Positions 46,703 through 57,673 of a stretch of DNA of 64,000 nucleotides are shown piece after piece. The position numbers were made by a program, and so were the translations under genes. This stretch comes from Linum tenue. Taxonomy: Eukaryota; Streptophyta; Magnoliopsida; Malpighiales; Linaceae. The notes beneath the pieces are model-generated. The model saw only the letters and a program-made list of their open reading frames with translations. It made no database searches and had not been told where the DNA came from. The stretch spans positions 65,732,200 to 65,796,199 of the forward strand of contig CAMGYJ010000005.1 in assembly GCA_946122785.1 (NCBI GenBank). Direction: 5' to 3'. How positions within the stretch are numbered: the stretch's first letter is position 1; every line of letters begins with the position of its first letter.

Positions 46703-48341
46703 TCAGATCCGAGCTAATAATAACCGGGAGCTTATTCCCCTCCCGGAGAAATGCATACTCCAGTGAGATGGGAGGGGTTTAAGCTCCAACTCTGGTGGCT
46801 CCTCCAATGATGTAGCGAGCCGGGGCGAGATGGGGATCGGCTTGAATGGTATCTCTCGCCCCTCGCTCGCAGCCTCGTCCAGCTCCGCAAGCTGCTCCTC
46901 CAGCTGCACATCCTGTGATGCCTGTTCCCCTAGCAAAAGACAACGCTCAAGGAAATCATCAGTACCCGCACTCGTGATGGCGAGTGCGGTCTCAAAATCA
47001 GCAACAACATCACAGTAATAGATCATCATGGAGCTGGGGGTGTTTCATATTATCAGAAACAGAGAAGGTGATTTGTTCACCCCCAGCTCTCAAAATCAGT
47101 TTTCCATCATTAACATCAAAGCGCCTTGGCGGTGGCGAGAAAAGGTCTACCCAGTATCAATGGCACATCAACATCCTCATTTATGTCCAAAATCACAAAA
47201 TCAACAGGATATGAAAATGGCCCTACTGCGACTATCAAGTCCTCTGCTATACCCCTAGGATGCACAAGATCTATCAGCAAGCTGGATGCTCATCCTAGTA
47301 TACTGGGTTCACCTAGGCCTAGCTTCTTAAACAGTATATGGCATGACATTATGCTAGCGCCTAAATCCGCCAAGGACTTCCCTACATGCAAACTACCAAT
47401 CATGCAAGGGATAGTGAAACTCCCTGGGTCTTTTCGCTTCTCTGGTAGTTTGTTCTGCAGGATGGCAGAACACTCCTCGTTAGCATCACCGTGACAGCTC
47501 CCCAAGCTTCCTCTTGTTGGTGAGGAGATCCTTCATGAACTTGGCATACTTGGGCATCTTCGATAATGCCTCCACGAAGGGCATGCTAATTTACCTGCTT
47601 CAGCATTGCCATGAATTTGGCAAACTCAGTCTCCAGTCGGTCCTTGTGCAACCGAGTAGGAAAGGGAAGCTGTGGTACATACTCCTTCACCACTGGTTGC
47701 GGTTTAGGAGCAGGCACCTCAACCTCCTTCTCCATTTCTTCCTGATTAGCTGGAAGTGCTGAAGCAGGGGTCTCTCTTCCTCTGCCCGAACAGGTGGATC
47801 GGCAGTCACCTTGCCACTCCTGGTTGTGATGGCACTGCAGTTGGCATTGGTCCTGCGGGTGAGGGATGGTCTGACCAGGCAAGGTACCTGGAGTCCTCTG
47901 AGCAACAGCCTGGGCAACACTCCCAAGCTGGGTCTGTATATCTCGCAGCACAGCCTGCGTGTTTCTCTGACCAGCTTCTAGCTCCAAGAATTTGCCTGAA
48001 GCTTTCTCCATGAATTGCTCAATGTTATTGAACTTATTTGCACTGGAGGTGGCCAGAGAACCCACCAAGTCTCTCAATTCCGCCATCGGGTCACTCTGTA
48101 CTGTCTCTGCTGCTGCCCCTGTCTGCTGAAATGGTCGCACCTGTGACTGAGGTGGAACTGGGGGGTAGAGTGGCTGCTGTGGCTGCTGAAATTGCCCCTG
48201 TCTGGGCTGGTACGGAGGCCTCTGAAACCGGGTGGTCCCTGGGGAGCTGGTGGTTGGGATTTGCCCCAGCCCAAGAAAAGTTAGGATGCTGGCGCCACCC
48301 CTCGTTATAGGTGTTGCTGTAGGGGTCGAAGCGCCTGGCAT
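46703..48341 (-). pseudogene. Athila gag C-terminus and aspartic protease
   Basis: Minus strand 47586-48341 encodes the Gln/Pro-rich gag tail (RFQRPPYQPRQGQFQQPQQP) and a helical segment. Protease lies at 47290-47505: FTIPCMIGSLHVGKSLADLG with DLGASI as the active-site triad and an upstream NEECSAILQNKLP. The linker to RT is at 46703-47029. Stops separate the segments. Confidence 0.85.
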
Positions 48342-48389
48342 TACTGATGAAGTCCACCTGCTCCTGGGGAGTAGACGATTCCCTCATCG

Positions 48390-49541
48390 CCTGACAGTCC
48401 TCCACGGTGTGATGGGAGCTCTCACACCACTAGCAGTGCATCGCCTGCGGCTATCGTGTACCTGCAATCAAACCAGAACGATCGATAGCTGAAACTAGCT
48501 TCGATACCACCTGCACCAAATCAGATGACTGGGTGCCCACAGCATGCACACCCCGTCCTGGTGCTCGTCTCGATCTCCTGGCAGTGCCCCAATCGTACCC
48601 GTTCTCCGCCATCTCCTCAAAGAGTTGATTCAGCTGTGGCAGTGATTTGGTCAGCATGTTCCCGCCACAAACCGAGTCAATCAGCTGCTTCTCCTCCGGG
48701 AAGAGGGCGTGATAGAAGGTGTCCACCTTGAAAGCATCATTGAAACCATGATTGGGACACCTGAGAAAGAGACTGGTGTATCTCTCCCAAGCATCCCTGA
48801 TGGTCTCATCCTCATCCTGAGCAAAATGTGTAATTTGCTTCTGCAAGTCAGCTGTCTTGGATGGAGGATGGTAGCGGGTGAGGAACTTGTCCGCCAGGTT
48901 GGCGAACGTAGTGATAGAGCCCGGAGGTCGAGTGTCTAGCCACTCCTTGGCTTGCCCCTCCAGAGTAAATGGGAAGTACCTCAGCTGGATGGCATCTGCT
49001 GGTACCCCATTGATCTTGATTCCATCGATGAGCTCGTGGAATCGCCTGAGATGTGATCGGGGGCACTCCCCCTCCTTACCACGGAACACCACTGAACCGC
49101 GCAGCATGGTGATTACTGAGGTGCTCACCTCAAAATTGTTGGCTGGGACATGAGGGTGTTGAATGGGTGACCTCATGTCCGCAGCTCTAGCGGTCCAGTA
49201 GGATCCCATGGTCTGCTCCTCTGGATTGATCATATCCTGGTTCTCAGGATCAGCCATCTCTTCTTCTTCTTCTTCTTCTTCTTCTTCTTCTTCTTCTTCT
49301 TCTTCTTCTTCTTCTTCTTCTTCTTCTTCTTCTTCTTCTTCTTCTTCTTCTTCTTCTTCTTCTTCTTCTTCTTCTTCTTCTTCTTCTTCTTCTTCTTCTT
49401 CTTCTTCTTCTTCTTCTAACTGCAGCTGTGATAGCGCCTCCTCCGCAGCCAGTCGCGCCTTTAGAGCCCGCTAGAAGTTCCTGCAGGTTCGTTCAAGCTC
49501 CTGGTCTAATGGTAGTAGATCTCCCGACTGGCTACGGGTCA
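48390..49541 (-). pseudogene. Athila gag with expanded poly-Glu tract
   Basis: The likely start is the ATG ending at 49541 (MTRSQSGDLLPLDQELERTC). The frame then runs through a (GAA)n tract coding about 53 Glu (49258-49416) into the Retrotrans_gag core (MADPENQDMINPEEQ; RYFPFTLEGQAKEWLDTRPP; FLTRYHPPSKTADLQKQI) and ends with a zinc knuckle of form CxxC...H...C near 48400-48432. Three premature stops, all TAG, lie at 49471-49473, 48451-48453 and 48430-48432. Gag would form the virus-like particle; this copy cannot make a full one. Confidence 0.85.
49261..49416. repeat. (TTC)52 microsatellite
   Basis: A perfect run of 52 TTC triplets, GAA on the gag strand, in frame with gag. The absence of interruptions over 156 bp indicates recent expansion. 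Confidence 0.97.
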
Positions 49542-49663
49542 TGCACTACCCGCACACAATCAGCAGAAGCAACCCGTGAAGGCACACAGGTGAAAGAGAA
49601 ATAATGCAATAAAGAAAAAGCTAGAGTAACAAATTCTCACGTTTCCCCAATAACCTAGAGGGG

Positions 49664-49681
49664 TCCCCGGCAACGGCGCCA
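49664..49681 (-). other. Athila primer-binding site, tRNA-Asp
   Basis: Minus strand TGGCGCCGTTGCCGGGGA, about 6 bp inside the 5' LTR. It is the standard Athila-lineage PBS and sets the orientation. Confidence 0.9.
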
Positions 49682-49687
49682 AAAACT

Positions 49688-51076
49688 TGACACGCCAAAA
49701 CACAACACCAAACTGCGACCAAGTGTAATCACAGTCCGGGAATGCAGTAACAGGCAAGTTCTATTATCAACCCGGGGTCTAGATCTACTGGTTACTCCGT
49801 GATGATTTATTATCTAGCCAACTAATTCGATTGATTGTTGTTTAAAGCAAAAGCAGTAAGAAAGCAGGAAATGGTTCGGTTTTCAAAAGCAGGAAAGAGT
49901 CACTCGGGAATGAGTCCCCCTAGCCCCTTAGTTAGGTTCAATTGTAATTACCCTGGGTTGATTTACTGTTGATTAGACTTCGGAAGATCCGACAGTAGCT
50001 TGGAATCTCTTAAGCTGACCAAGCCCTCTCAGTCTAACTACCCGGCAGACGACTAGTCTTCACCGGGATAGAAAGCTGAGGCTATGAACACAGAACTCCA
50101 CTACTGGAATTGAATTCCAGTACAAAGCAGTAAACTGGCTAACTCTCGTATAACCAATCTCCTACTATTGAATGAAGAGGCTCTAACAACCAAATCAGAT
50201 TCTATCTATCTCAGGTTGCAGCAGAAATCAAGAAAAGCTGATCAGACTTCAATCAATCCAATAAACATGCATCATTTGATTAAAACCAAACAGTATAATC
50301 ATCCCAAGTCATTACAATCGAATCCCTAACACAAGGAACTAGGGTTCTTCATACCCAAGTGAGAGAAAGGTTCTACTCCATAGAGAGAGAAAGGAAAACA
50401 GAAATCAGAGTAGTCATACTCATAAAGATGAGGAAAATCTGCTCTGGGATGTCAATCTTCACTCCTGGGGTCGCAATCTGGGCTTCAATGGTGAGAAATC
50501 CACTCCAAATAGCTCCTAGGGTTTGTTCTTCTCTCTTTGTCTCTCTAAACCTCTGTTTTTGGTCCAAAAACTCGAATCCTCCTTCCTTGGCTCGAATCTG
50601 CCTCCAAAAACTCGAATCCGGGCGAAATACGGGCAGAATTACGACCGTAATCACGGCCTGCTCGTAAATCACCCCAAAATGCACGTTTCAATTTACTCTG
50701 AAGGAGGAGGATCTACGCCCGTAATTCCACAATTACCGCCAGTATTTTAGTAATTACGGTCGTAATTCTATGGATGCTTGCCCGTAATTTTAGCGCCGAG
50801 AAGAATTATTTGGCAAAGAGGCTCGGCAATGGTTTTACGGGCATGCCCTGACCAATTACGGTCGTAATTTGGCAGGGGCTGCCCGTAATTTGTCCTGTGA
50901 ATCGCCCTCTGACCTCCAAATGACCCGAAACTTGCGCCTAGGCACCTCTTTACTTGCTAGGACCTGAAATACGACAAAACAACACAACCTAGCGTAAAAT
51001 AGGCCAAGGAACAATCAATTCGAGCTAAAATGGACAGGAAACCAGAGTGAAAACACGTGCAAATACGATGCTATCA
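49688..51076 (-). repeat. Athila 5' LTR, complete
   Basis: 1389 bp, TGACACGCC to GCTATCA. The block TAGGACCTGAAATACGACAA at about 50959 is shared with the other gypsy-type LTRs here. The hairpin at 50835-50888 matches the one in the left LTR. Confidence 0.9.
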
Positions 51077-52063
51077 CTTGTACTTTTATCCCCCAACTCT
51101 AACACATTAACTCTCGACTTCTGTTTATAAAGACACTCCTCAGCTTTCCTGAATTCCTCCAGCTGAACCTGCAACTCTGAAATCAAAGTGAATGATTCCT
51201 CAGATGGCGAATCAAACGCAACAGCCTTTGCACTAGTTAGTGCCCTCTCTGTTTCCTTCACCTTTATACTGATGTCCCCAAATTTCTCTTTATTCAGCAG
51301 CTTCAAAGCCTTCTTGACAGCTGTAAGTTTTATCCTAATACGTTGCAGGGGGTGGTCATCAACCAATGAATCCCAAGCCTTGCTTACCAGGGGCAGAAAC
51401 TCAGGGCTATCCGCTCAAAAATCAAAGTACTTAAAAGGTTTAGGGAGGGTTTTCTGAGTTGGCTTCGATGTCACTAAGATCCTACAATGATCTGAAAAGT
51501 GAACAGCTAGCACATCAATTCGACAGTCTGGAAACAGATCAAACCACTTTTCATTCACTAATGCACGATCCAATCTCTTTGCTAGAGGGTTACTGATTTG
51601 ATTATTGGTCCAAGTGAACTGAGGTCCTGCCACTCTGTGATCCACCAGTTCCATAGAATCCACCCAATTCCAAAATCTCCCATAAAACTAGTAAAATCAC
51701 ATCATTTAGAAACCTCCTCAGGCTTTAAAACTGCGTTACAATCACCCCCAACTATCCATGGATGACTACAAACTTTAATCTTAGTCAGCTCAGCATATGT
51801 AACTCTTCTTTCTGCTTCATCATTAGAACCATATACTGAAGTGAAAAAACAACTGTCTCCCTCTACCGACTTCACCAAACAATGAACAAAATTCTTGCTA
51901 GGAACCAGAACACTCAATTCTATACTGTCAGCATTCCAAAATAACCATACACGACCCAAACCACTGTCTACATAGTTCAAATGCCGCTTCCACCCAGTAC
52001 AAAATCCCTCAGAAATCTCAACCGCTTTGTCCTTCTTCACTCTGGTTTCTAGTACAGCAACTA
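51077..52063 (-). pseudogene. LINE endonuclease part
   Basis: Minus strand: AP-endonuclease pieces at 51702-52060 (ETRVKKDKAV, then VYGSNDEAERR and WIVGGDCNAVL with the catalytic Asn/Asp region) and 51415-51663 (GPQFTWTNNQ, LDRALVN, DHCRILV, which replaces the usual SDHxP). The linker continues at 51082-51366 to LELGDKSTS, where the Athila element cuts in. The upstream end is cut off at 52063. Breaks near 51690 and 51410 inactivate it. Confidence 0.85.
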
Positions 52064-52217
52064 TGATAGACCGTTAATTGCACATGTTTTTACCCCAATT
52101 CTTACACCGTTTGAGATGTGGATTCTCGTGTTTTAGGCCGATTTCACGCTATGTTGTGCTTGTTTGTGATATTTCAGGTCCTAGTACGTGAATGAAGGCT
52201 TGGGAGCGAGTTTGGGG
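52064..52217 (+). mobile_element. Fragment of an Athila-like LTR
   Basis: Starts TGATAGACCG and includes TTTCAGGTCCTAGTACGTGA, parallel to the U3 end of the LTR at 51076 read on minus. Similarity ends near 52217, where a different LTR begins. It is opposite in strand to the complete Athila copy. Confidence 0.6.
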
Positions 52218-52766
52218 TGAAACGTCCCGACCTTTTTCGAAAATCAAACCACAACTCAAACCCAAAACCGGTTACTCCGGAGCAACCCAAACCACTTTTA
52301 AAATAACAAACTGACTTTATTTAATAATTTTAAACCAAAAAGCCCCAACACTTGGGCAAAACCTCAATCTCAAATACTTAAAACAACTTAACACAGAATC
52401 TTGAGCTTTGAATCTCCAGTGCATATACTCATAACCATAAACATAAAACAACTATCAAACTTTAACTATACTCTTCACCCAGCTCCTTGACATCTCATCA
52501 TCGGTACTGGCACGACCGCTTGCCTCATCTTACTTCTTCTCGGGATCCACTTCCGCTAACCCATCCTCAACCTGGTGAGTGAGAAGGGGTCAGTCTCGTC
52601 TTACATCCTAAGGTCTTTGCCCTAAGCAAACTCCTTCCTAAAACACGTTTTTAGCATTTCCTTTCCTTAGATGATAGTCGTTCTCACTTTCATCCTTAAG
52701 TACTTATTTCCACGTTAACTCATAGAAGTTCTCAACTTATATCCTTAACTCAAACGCAAAAACACT

Positions 52767-52963
52767 AGGACCACCGCGTTACGTCTCGTCGTCCGGTGTC
52801 CTAACCTAGAATGCCAACCGCGTTACGTCTCGCCGTCCGGTTGCATACCCATACACGACAATGGCACTGCGTTACGTCTCGCCGTCCAGTCCATGCCCGT
52901 CAACTACTGCGTTACGTCTCGCCGTCCAGTAGTGACCCGACCATCTACCGCGTCCAGTAGTGG
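52767..52963. repeat. Array of five hairpins with constant core and covarying arms
   Basis: Units at 52767-52802, 52811-52846, 52861-52894 and 52900-52935 share the core CGTTACGTCTCG(C/T)CGTC. The arms differ between units but always pair within a unit: AGGACCACCG with CGGTGTCCT, ATGCCAACCG with CGGTTGCAT, ATGGCACTG with CAGTCCAT, TCAACTACTG with CAGTAGTGA. Each left arm has one extra unpaired base about 4 to 5 nt from the core side. A fifth unit (52941-52963) keeps paired arms but has lost most of the core. Confidence 0.85.
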
Positions 52964-53724
52964 CCCAACCGCCCGGGGGTTCAATCACCAATAACCATGC
53001 ACATTCATACACACACAAGCACAACGCGTGCCTCCACCTTAAGTAGGCGGTGGGATGCCTCACACACATAATCACGCTTACCCATCAAACCACTAGACAA
53101 ATCCATATTTGTCTAGCACTTCGTAAGCGTCGAATAGAGAATTAGATAAATTAACCATTGAGTATGTGACCTACACAAAGACAATTGTCATTCTTCTGTT
53201 TCTCCATTTTACGAATCATTCTCCTTCTTCGTCATCTTCGAATCATCCCTCTTCCAAGTTACCTTCAGATATGGAATACACCATGAGACTAGTACGAAGA
53301 ACACCCATCTTCTACTACCATCGATGAAATACCCATCATCGAAAATTCTCATAATTCCATAGACGGCAACCGGTTTCTAGTAAAGAGCGGTTCAAGCCAT
53401 CGTACCGGAAAATATTCTTTACGATTGTTGGGACTTTTGGGACGAGGGTACACGTATGATAGCCCGAGACCAGGTGACTAGGATTATGATAGAGTCGTGA
53501 ACAACGTTCACTTTCCGAGAAGAATATTTACACCCTCTACAATGCCTTGGGTTACAGGATATTTCTCTCGAGGATAAAACTATCACCACTTTAGGTTCTA
53601 GGCTCAAGAACACTAGAGCATACTTAGAAATTTTTGGAGGAAAGAAGAAGAATATGTTTGATGGTATGTGGCATCATCCACCCCACACATATTTATAGGG
53701 TCCGAATCCATGCATTGTTTCATG

Positions 53725-53860
53725 AAAGGTTGCCTTTATCCATACGAAAGGTTGCATTTATCCATATGAAAGGTTGTCTTTATTCATATGAAAGGTTATC
53801 CTTATCCATATGAAGGGTTGCCTTTATCCATAAGGTTATCCTTATCCATAAAGTAATGCA
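53725..53860. repeat. Short degenerate tandem repeat
   Basis: GAAAGGTTG, TTTATCCATA and close variants recur about five times at a step of 25-30 bp. Non-coding. Confidence 0.7.
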
Positions 53861-53997
53861 ACCGCCACTAAGCCAAAGAGATGTGTCCCTTCATGGAATT
53901 AGAATATCGTTTCGGTTGGTCTAATACCAAACCGATTGGTCGGTCCAACCCAAAACCGATTTGACTTGGTTAGTCTGGTTTAACCAAATTTCCAACA

Positions 53998-56570
53998 GAT
54001 CCCGCTCCCATCAATCTCTCGTAACTCTAGCAAAGGACCAAATGGTAACCATGTGTCACTCCAAAATTTGACATCTGAACATGTCCCAATTCTCCAGCGA
54101 ATTCCATTTTTGAGGAGGTTGTAGCTTTTGACAATTCCCTTCCAAAGCATCGAAGCTGTTTGGCCAACCTTCTTCAAATCTCCATATTTATGTGTTAAAA
54201 CTTTCACCCATAATTAATCTTTTTGGATTTGAAATAACCATGCCAATTTACCTAGCAAGGCTGTACTTGTGTCGCGTGATCGTCTAATGCCCAATCCTCC
54301 ACCATTCTTTGACCTTGTCACTGTACACCATTTGATGAGCAGCATCTTTCGTTGCTCTTAAGTACCTCCCCAAAGGAAATTCCGAGCTACTCTGTCTAAC
54401 TGCTTGCAAGTCTCATCAGGTAGCCACGTTGATTGCATAGTGTGGATCGACAATGCAGAAAGTGTAGAGTTTATATAAGTCTCCTTTCCCGCCAATGACA
54501 ACATGCAACTTTTCCATCCCGATAGCCCCATTTGCAGCTTTTCCAATAGTGGGAAGTAAAGTTCCTCGCTCTTTCTTTCATGGATGAGAGGAACTCCTAG
54601 ATATCTGCCGAGATTCGGGTTCATTTGAATTCCCAATGTGGTAGAAGTCTCAGCTTTGGCAACAAGTGGGCTTGATTGGGAGAAGAAGACCACGGATTTA
54701 GAGGGATTGACCAATTGCCCTGAAGCTTGACAAAACACTTCAAATACCCCTTTGATAGCAGTGGCTTGTTGATTATTAGCTTTAGCGAATAAAAGAAGAT
54801 CATATGCGAAGAAGAGATGAGACAACTTTGATCCCTTTCTGCTAACCTGTAATGCTTGCCTGGTTCCATCTTCTACCTTGGCATTGATAATTTTTCCATA
54901 CATAATGAGAATATATATGGTGATAGAGGATCACCTTGTCTCAGTCCTCGAGTTGGAGAGAATCCCTCTGTAGGTGCACTATTGATCATAATAGCCAACT
55001 TAGCTTGGGAAATACAGAACATAATTAGCTTGATCCACTTTTCCGGAAACCCAAAGAACACCAGAGTGTCCTCTACAAACTCCCAACTCAGCCGATCATA
55101 TGCTTTGATCAAATCAAGTTTGATAATCATGGCAACATTGTTTCCCTTTCTCTTCCTAATGTTGTGTATCACCTCTTGAACAATAACAACATTGCCATGT
55201 GTAGCTTTTCCTGGAACAAAACTAGCTTGAGTAGGCCCAATCAATTCATCTAAATGGGGGTGTAACCTGTTAACAAGTGTCTTTATCACAATCTTGAAAA
55301 GCACATTACACAAAGAGATAGGACGAAACTGTGATGGGGCATTGAGTAATTGCTCTTTAGGTATCAACACTCTTTAGGTATCAACAACACTAGAGCTTCT
55401 GCCACAGAGGCATTGAAAGAGCCAGTTTGAAATGCCTCTGCAACAAATTTCCATACCCCATTTTGTGAGTTTCTCCCAAAACCTCTAATAAAATATAGGA
55501 GAGAATCCATCGGGGCCAGAAGCTTTCATGCCAAAAACTGCTGCCTGAACTTCCTCGAGTGAGATAGGGTATGTCAGCGACCTGCAAGTGTTCTGACTCA
55601 AGGGTGGCCGAGGTATCACCAGGGGAAGTAAGATTCGCCGGCTAGTGGTTTTCGGTGCAAATAATTCACTCAAATAAGAAGATAATAGCATAACAATTCC
55701 CCGATGGTCTGTGACCCAGTTTCCTTGATCATCTTTCAAGCATTCAATTCTATTTCGTTTATGACGAACCTTTGTTAAAGTATGAAAGAACTTGGTGCAT
55801 CTATCCCCATCGGCCAACCATTTGAGGCGTGATTTTTGGAGCCATAAACTTTCCTCCATCAGGAGTACAAAAGCATATTCTACATTCAATTGTGGTTGAA
55901 GCATCGACAACTGAAACGAGGGAGCTGCTGCTAGCTCACTCTCGATCCCTTTCTGACGACCATGAAGCCGATTCTTATTAGAGAATATGTTTCCCAATCT
56001 TGTACGGTTCCAATTGAGTGACTCTTCTTTAGAAGTTTCTAGCATAGATAAAATATGAGGATCCTTTTCTTCCACCACTAAATTGACTAATTTAGAGTAA
56101 TTAGGGCATTCAAACCACATTGCTTCAAAACGAAAGGGTCTATTGTATGGAAGTCGAGCCAATCCCGTCGTTCGCAGACACAACGGGGAGTGATCGGAGC
56201 CAACTCTTGGAATGTAAAGAACTAATGCCTCTGGAAACAATAATCTCCCTTCAACGTTTGAAAACAACCCTGTCCAACCATCCCTGAATCACCCTAAATC
56301 TGTTATCCCTTCTCGACCAAGTGAATCGCGGTCCCTGAAAACCCAAATCAACGAATCCAAACAAATTCAAATTATTTTGAAAAGCTATGCAACGACTTAG
56401 TGAAGCAGGTCTACCGCCTTTCTTTTCAGAGGGTATTGCGATATCGTTCAAATCTCTCATAAGCACCCATGGGATATCACAAGTACTTGCGAAATCTCGA
56501 AACCAATTCCGCATGATTTGCCGGGCTGGAGGGTACAGATAATAATGGGGAGTGTGCATTGCGGGCTGGA
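53998..56570 (-). pseudogene. L1-type LINE, truncated at both ends
   Basis: Minus strand: endonuclease C-terminal part at 56251-56559 (WVLMRDLNDIAIPSEKKGG, PRFTWSRRDN, LDRVV) continuing to SDHSPL near 56190. Linker at 55485-56100 (KWLADGDRCTKFFHTL). RT at 54873-55370 (QFRPISLCNVLFKIVIKTL, KLDLIKAYDRLSWEF, LRQGDPLSPYIF). The active-site box at 54358-54903 reads FFAYDLLLF instead of FADD, so a catalytic Asp is lost. The 3' part at 53980-54207 stops at the LTR boundary. zf-RVT and the tail are missing. Confidence 0.85.
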
Positions 56571-57673
56571 AAAATTCGGCTAATCAATGTTTCAGTTGGA
56601 CCTGGGCTGTGAAGCCCAATGGGATGATAAAAATGCTTAAGCCTAAAAGTTTAAAGGGTTGCTTAAGTCTTCCTAGTGGTCGTGGTTAAGAATTTAGATT
56701 GTTAATGAAAAGTTAGTAATTAATGGATAGTTAAAGGTTATTCACATCCCACTTGTTCTCATGATCTCTTCTCTTTTCATCTTGCCGAGGACGACCAACC
56801 CAATCCTCCTCCCCACTCTCTCTCAGGTCTTTTCCCCGACGGATCTCTTCTTCTCTTGTCGCCGACAACCATCCCAATCCCAATTTCCCTATCTATACAG
56901 GTGTTTTGCTAGTCGCCATCAATCGGCAAGGGAGAAAGCCTGAAAACATTTTATCTTCGTCCCTCGTGTCTAGGGCCATATTAGGATGCCTGTAGAGGAC
57001 TCGATCACCTCGTGTTTAGAGCTATAACAGAGGCAAGTTTCTCCAAAATTGGTTAGAAATTTCTAAATGTGGTCCCTACAACTACGTCATGAATTTTAGC
57101 AATTCATCATTTAAAATTTTTTAGTCATCAACATCCCTAAATTATGTTAGCAATTGTTTAATGTGGGTCTCATCCATTATTTTAATCTTCCTTAACACAT
57201 TGCAATTGAAAAGTTAGTGAGTAAGAAAAAAAGACAACAATTGCCTATGTGATATTGCTAGAAGACTTTCTAAATACAAATGGTTATAAATTTATGTTAT
57301 ATAACGTTATATATAACATATCGTGTATTTTATATAACAACTTAGACTGTGGGCACATTAATGAGTTACAATATACCTTGGCACCCTACAAACTAGCTAC
57401 AGCGATGCGAATTATTAGGACATTGCAAATCATATGATTGAGTCATGAATAATGAGATCATTGGTGGACAATGATAAAATCATAAATGTCGAGAAAGTTG
57501 AGAAAGTGACATCATGATTTTTTCAACTCAAATCTTATACAATCTCAGTTGCAAAAAAAAGTATAATGAATGGAGGAAAGAAAAGAAAACTTATAGACAT
57601 ATATGCCTACCATAACATCATCTTTGATTCTGTAAAATCTCCTGCCATCGACTATCGCAATTCTTCTTCAACA
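56571..57673. other. intergenic, nothing recognised
   Basis: Mixed sequence, AT-rich after 57040. Short frames without domains. The part just before 57674 presumably held the promoter of the subtilase copy, but no TATA box can be assigned with confidence. Confidence 0.5.

Larger units (their letters stand above)
39142..51076 (-). mobile_element. Athila-type Ty3/gypsy retrotransposon
   Basis: LTR starts TGACACGCC at 39142 and 49688; the right LTR ends GATGCTATCA at 51076. TSD CTTGT at 39137-39141 and 51077-51081 is perfect. PBS for tRNA-Asp is at 49664-49681. On the minus strand the order is gag, protease, RT, RNase H, integrase, then an extra ORF, as in the Athila lineage. The LTRs differ at only a few sites by eye, so the insertion is young, yet the coding frames carry stops and frameshifts. 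The left LTR lacks its U3 border (similarity stops near 40375), pointing to a deletion that removed the polypurine tract. Confidence 0.92.
36667..52063 (-). mobile_element. L1-type LINE split by an Athila element
   Basis: Minus strand from 52063: AP endonuclease, linker, RT, zf-RVT and a 3' UTR ending in an A-rich tail near 36667 (AACGAAAACAAAAAATA). The Athila element at 39142-51076 interrupts it at the GDKSTS motif, which lies between endonuclease and RT; CTTGT is duplicated at the junctions. Without the insertion the LINE is about 3.5 kb and lacks its 5' end. There is no RNase H domain. Several stops and frameshifts make it inactive. Confidence 0.85.
52218..53997 (-). mobile_element. Solo-LTR-like block with hairpin array
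   Basis: About 1780 bp with TGAAACGTCCCGACC at one end and TTTCCAACA at the other. It has no coding domain and is placed between an LTR scrap and a truncated LINE. The start resembles chromovirus-type plant LTRs. The flanks do not give a TSD, as expected if both neighbours were rearranged. It holds tandem hairpins at 52767-52963 and a degenerate CATATGAAAGGTT repeat at about 53725-53850. Strand is inferred from the similarity of the CGTCCCGACC end and is uncertain. Confidence 0.5.

Noticed and set aside
49208..49474. Plus-strand poly-Ser frame
   Set aside because: It is the complement of the (GAA)n tract in gag; the minus strand has the gag domain.
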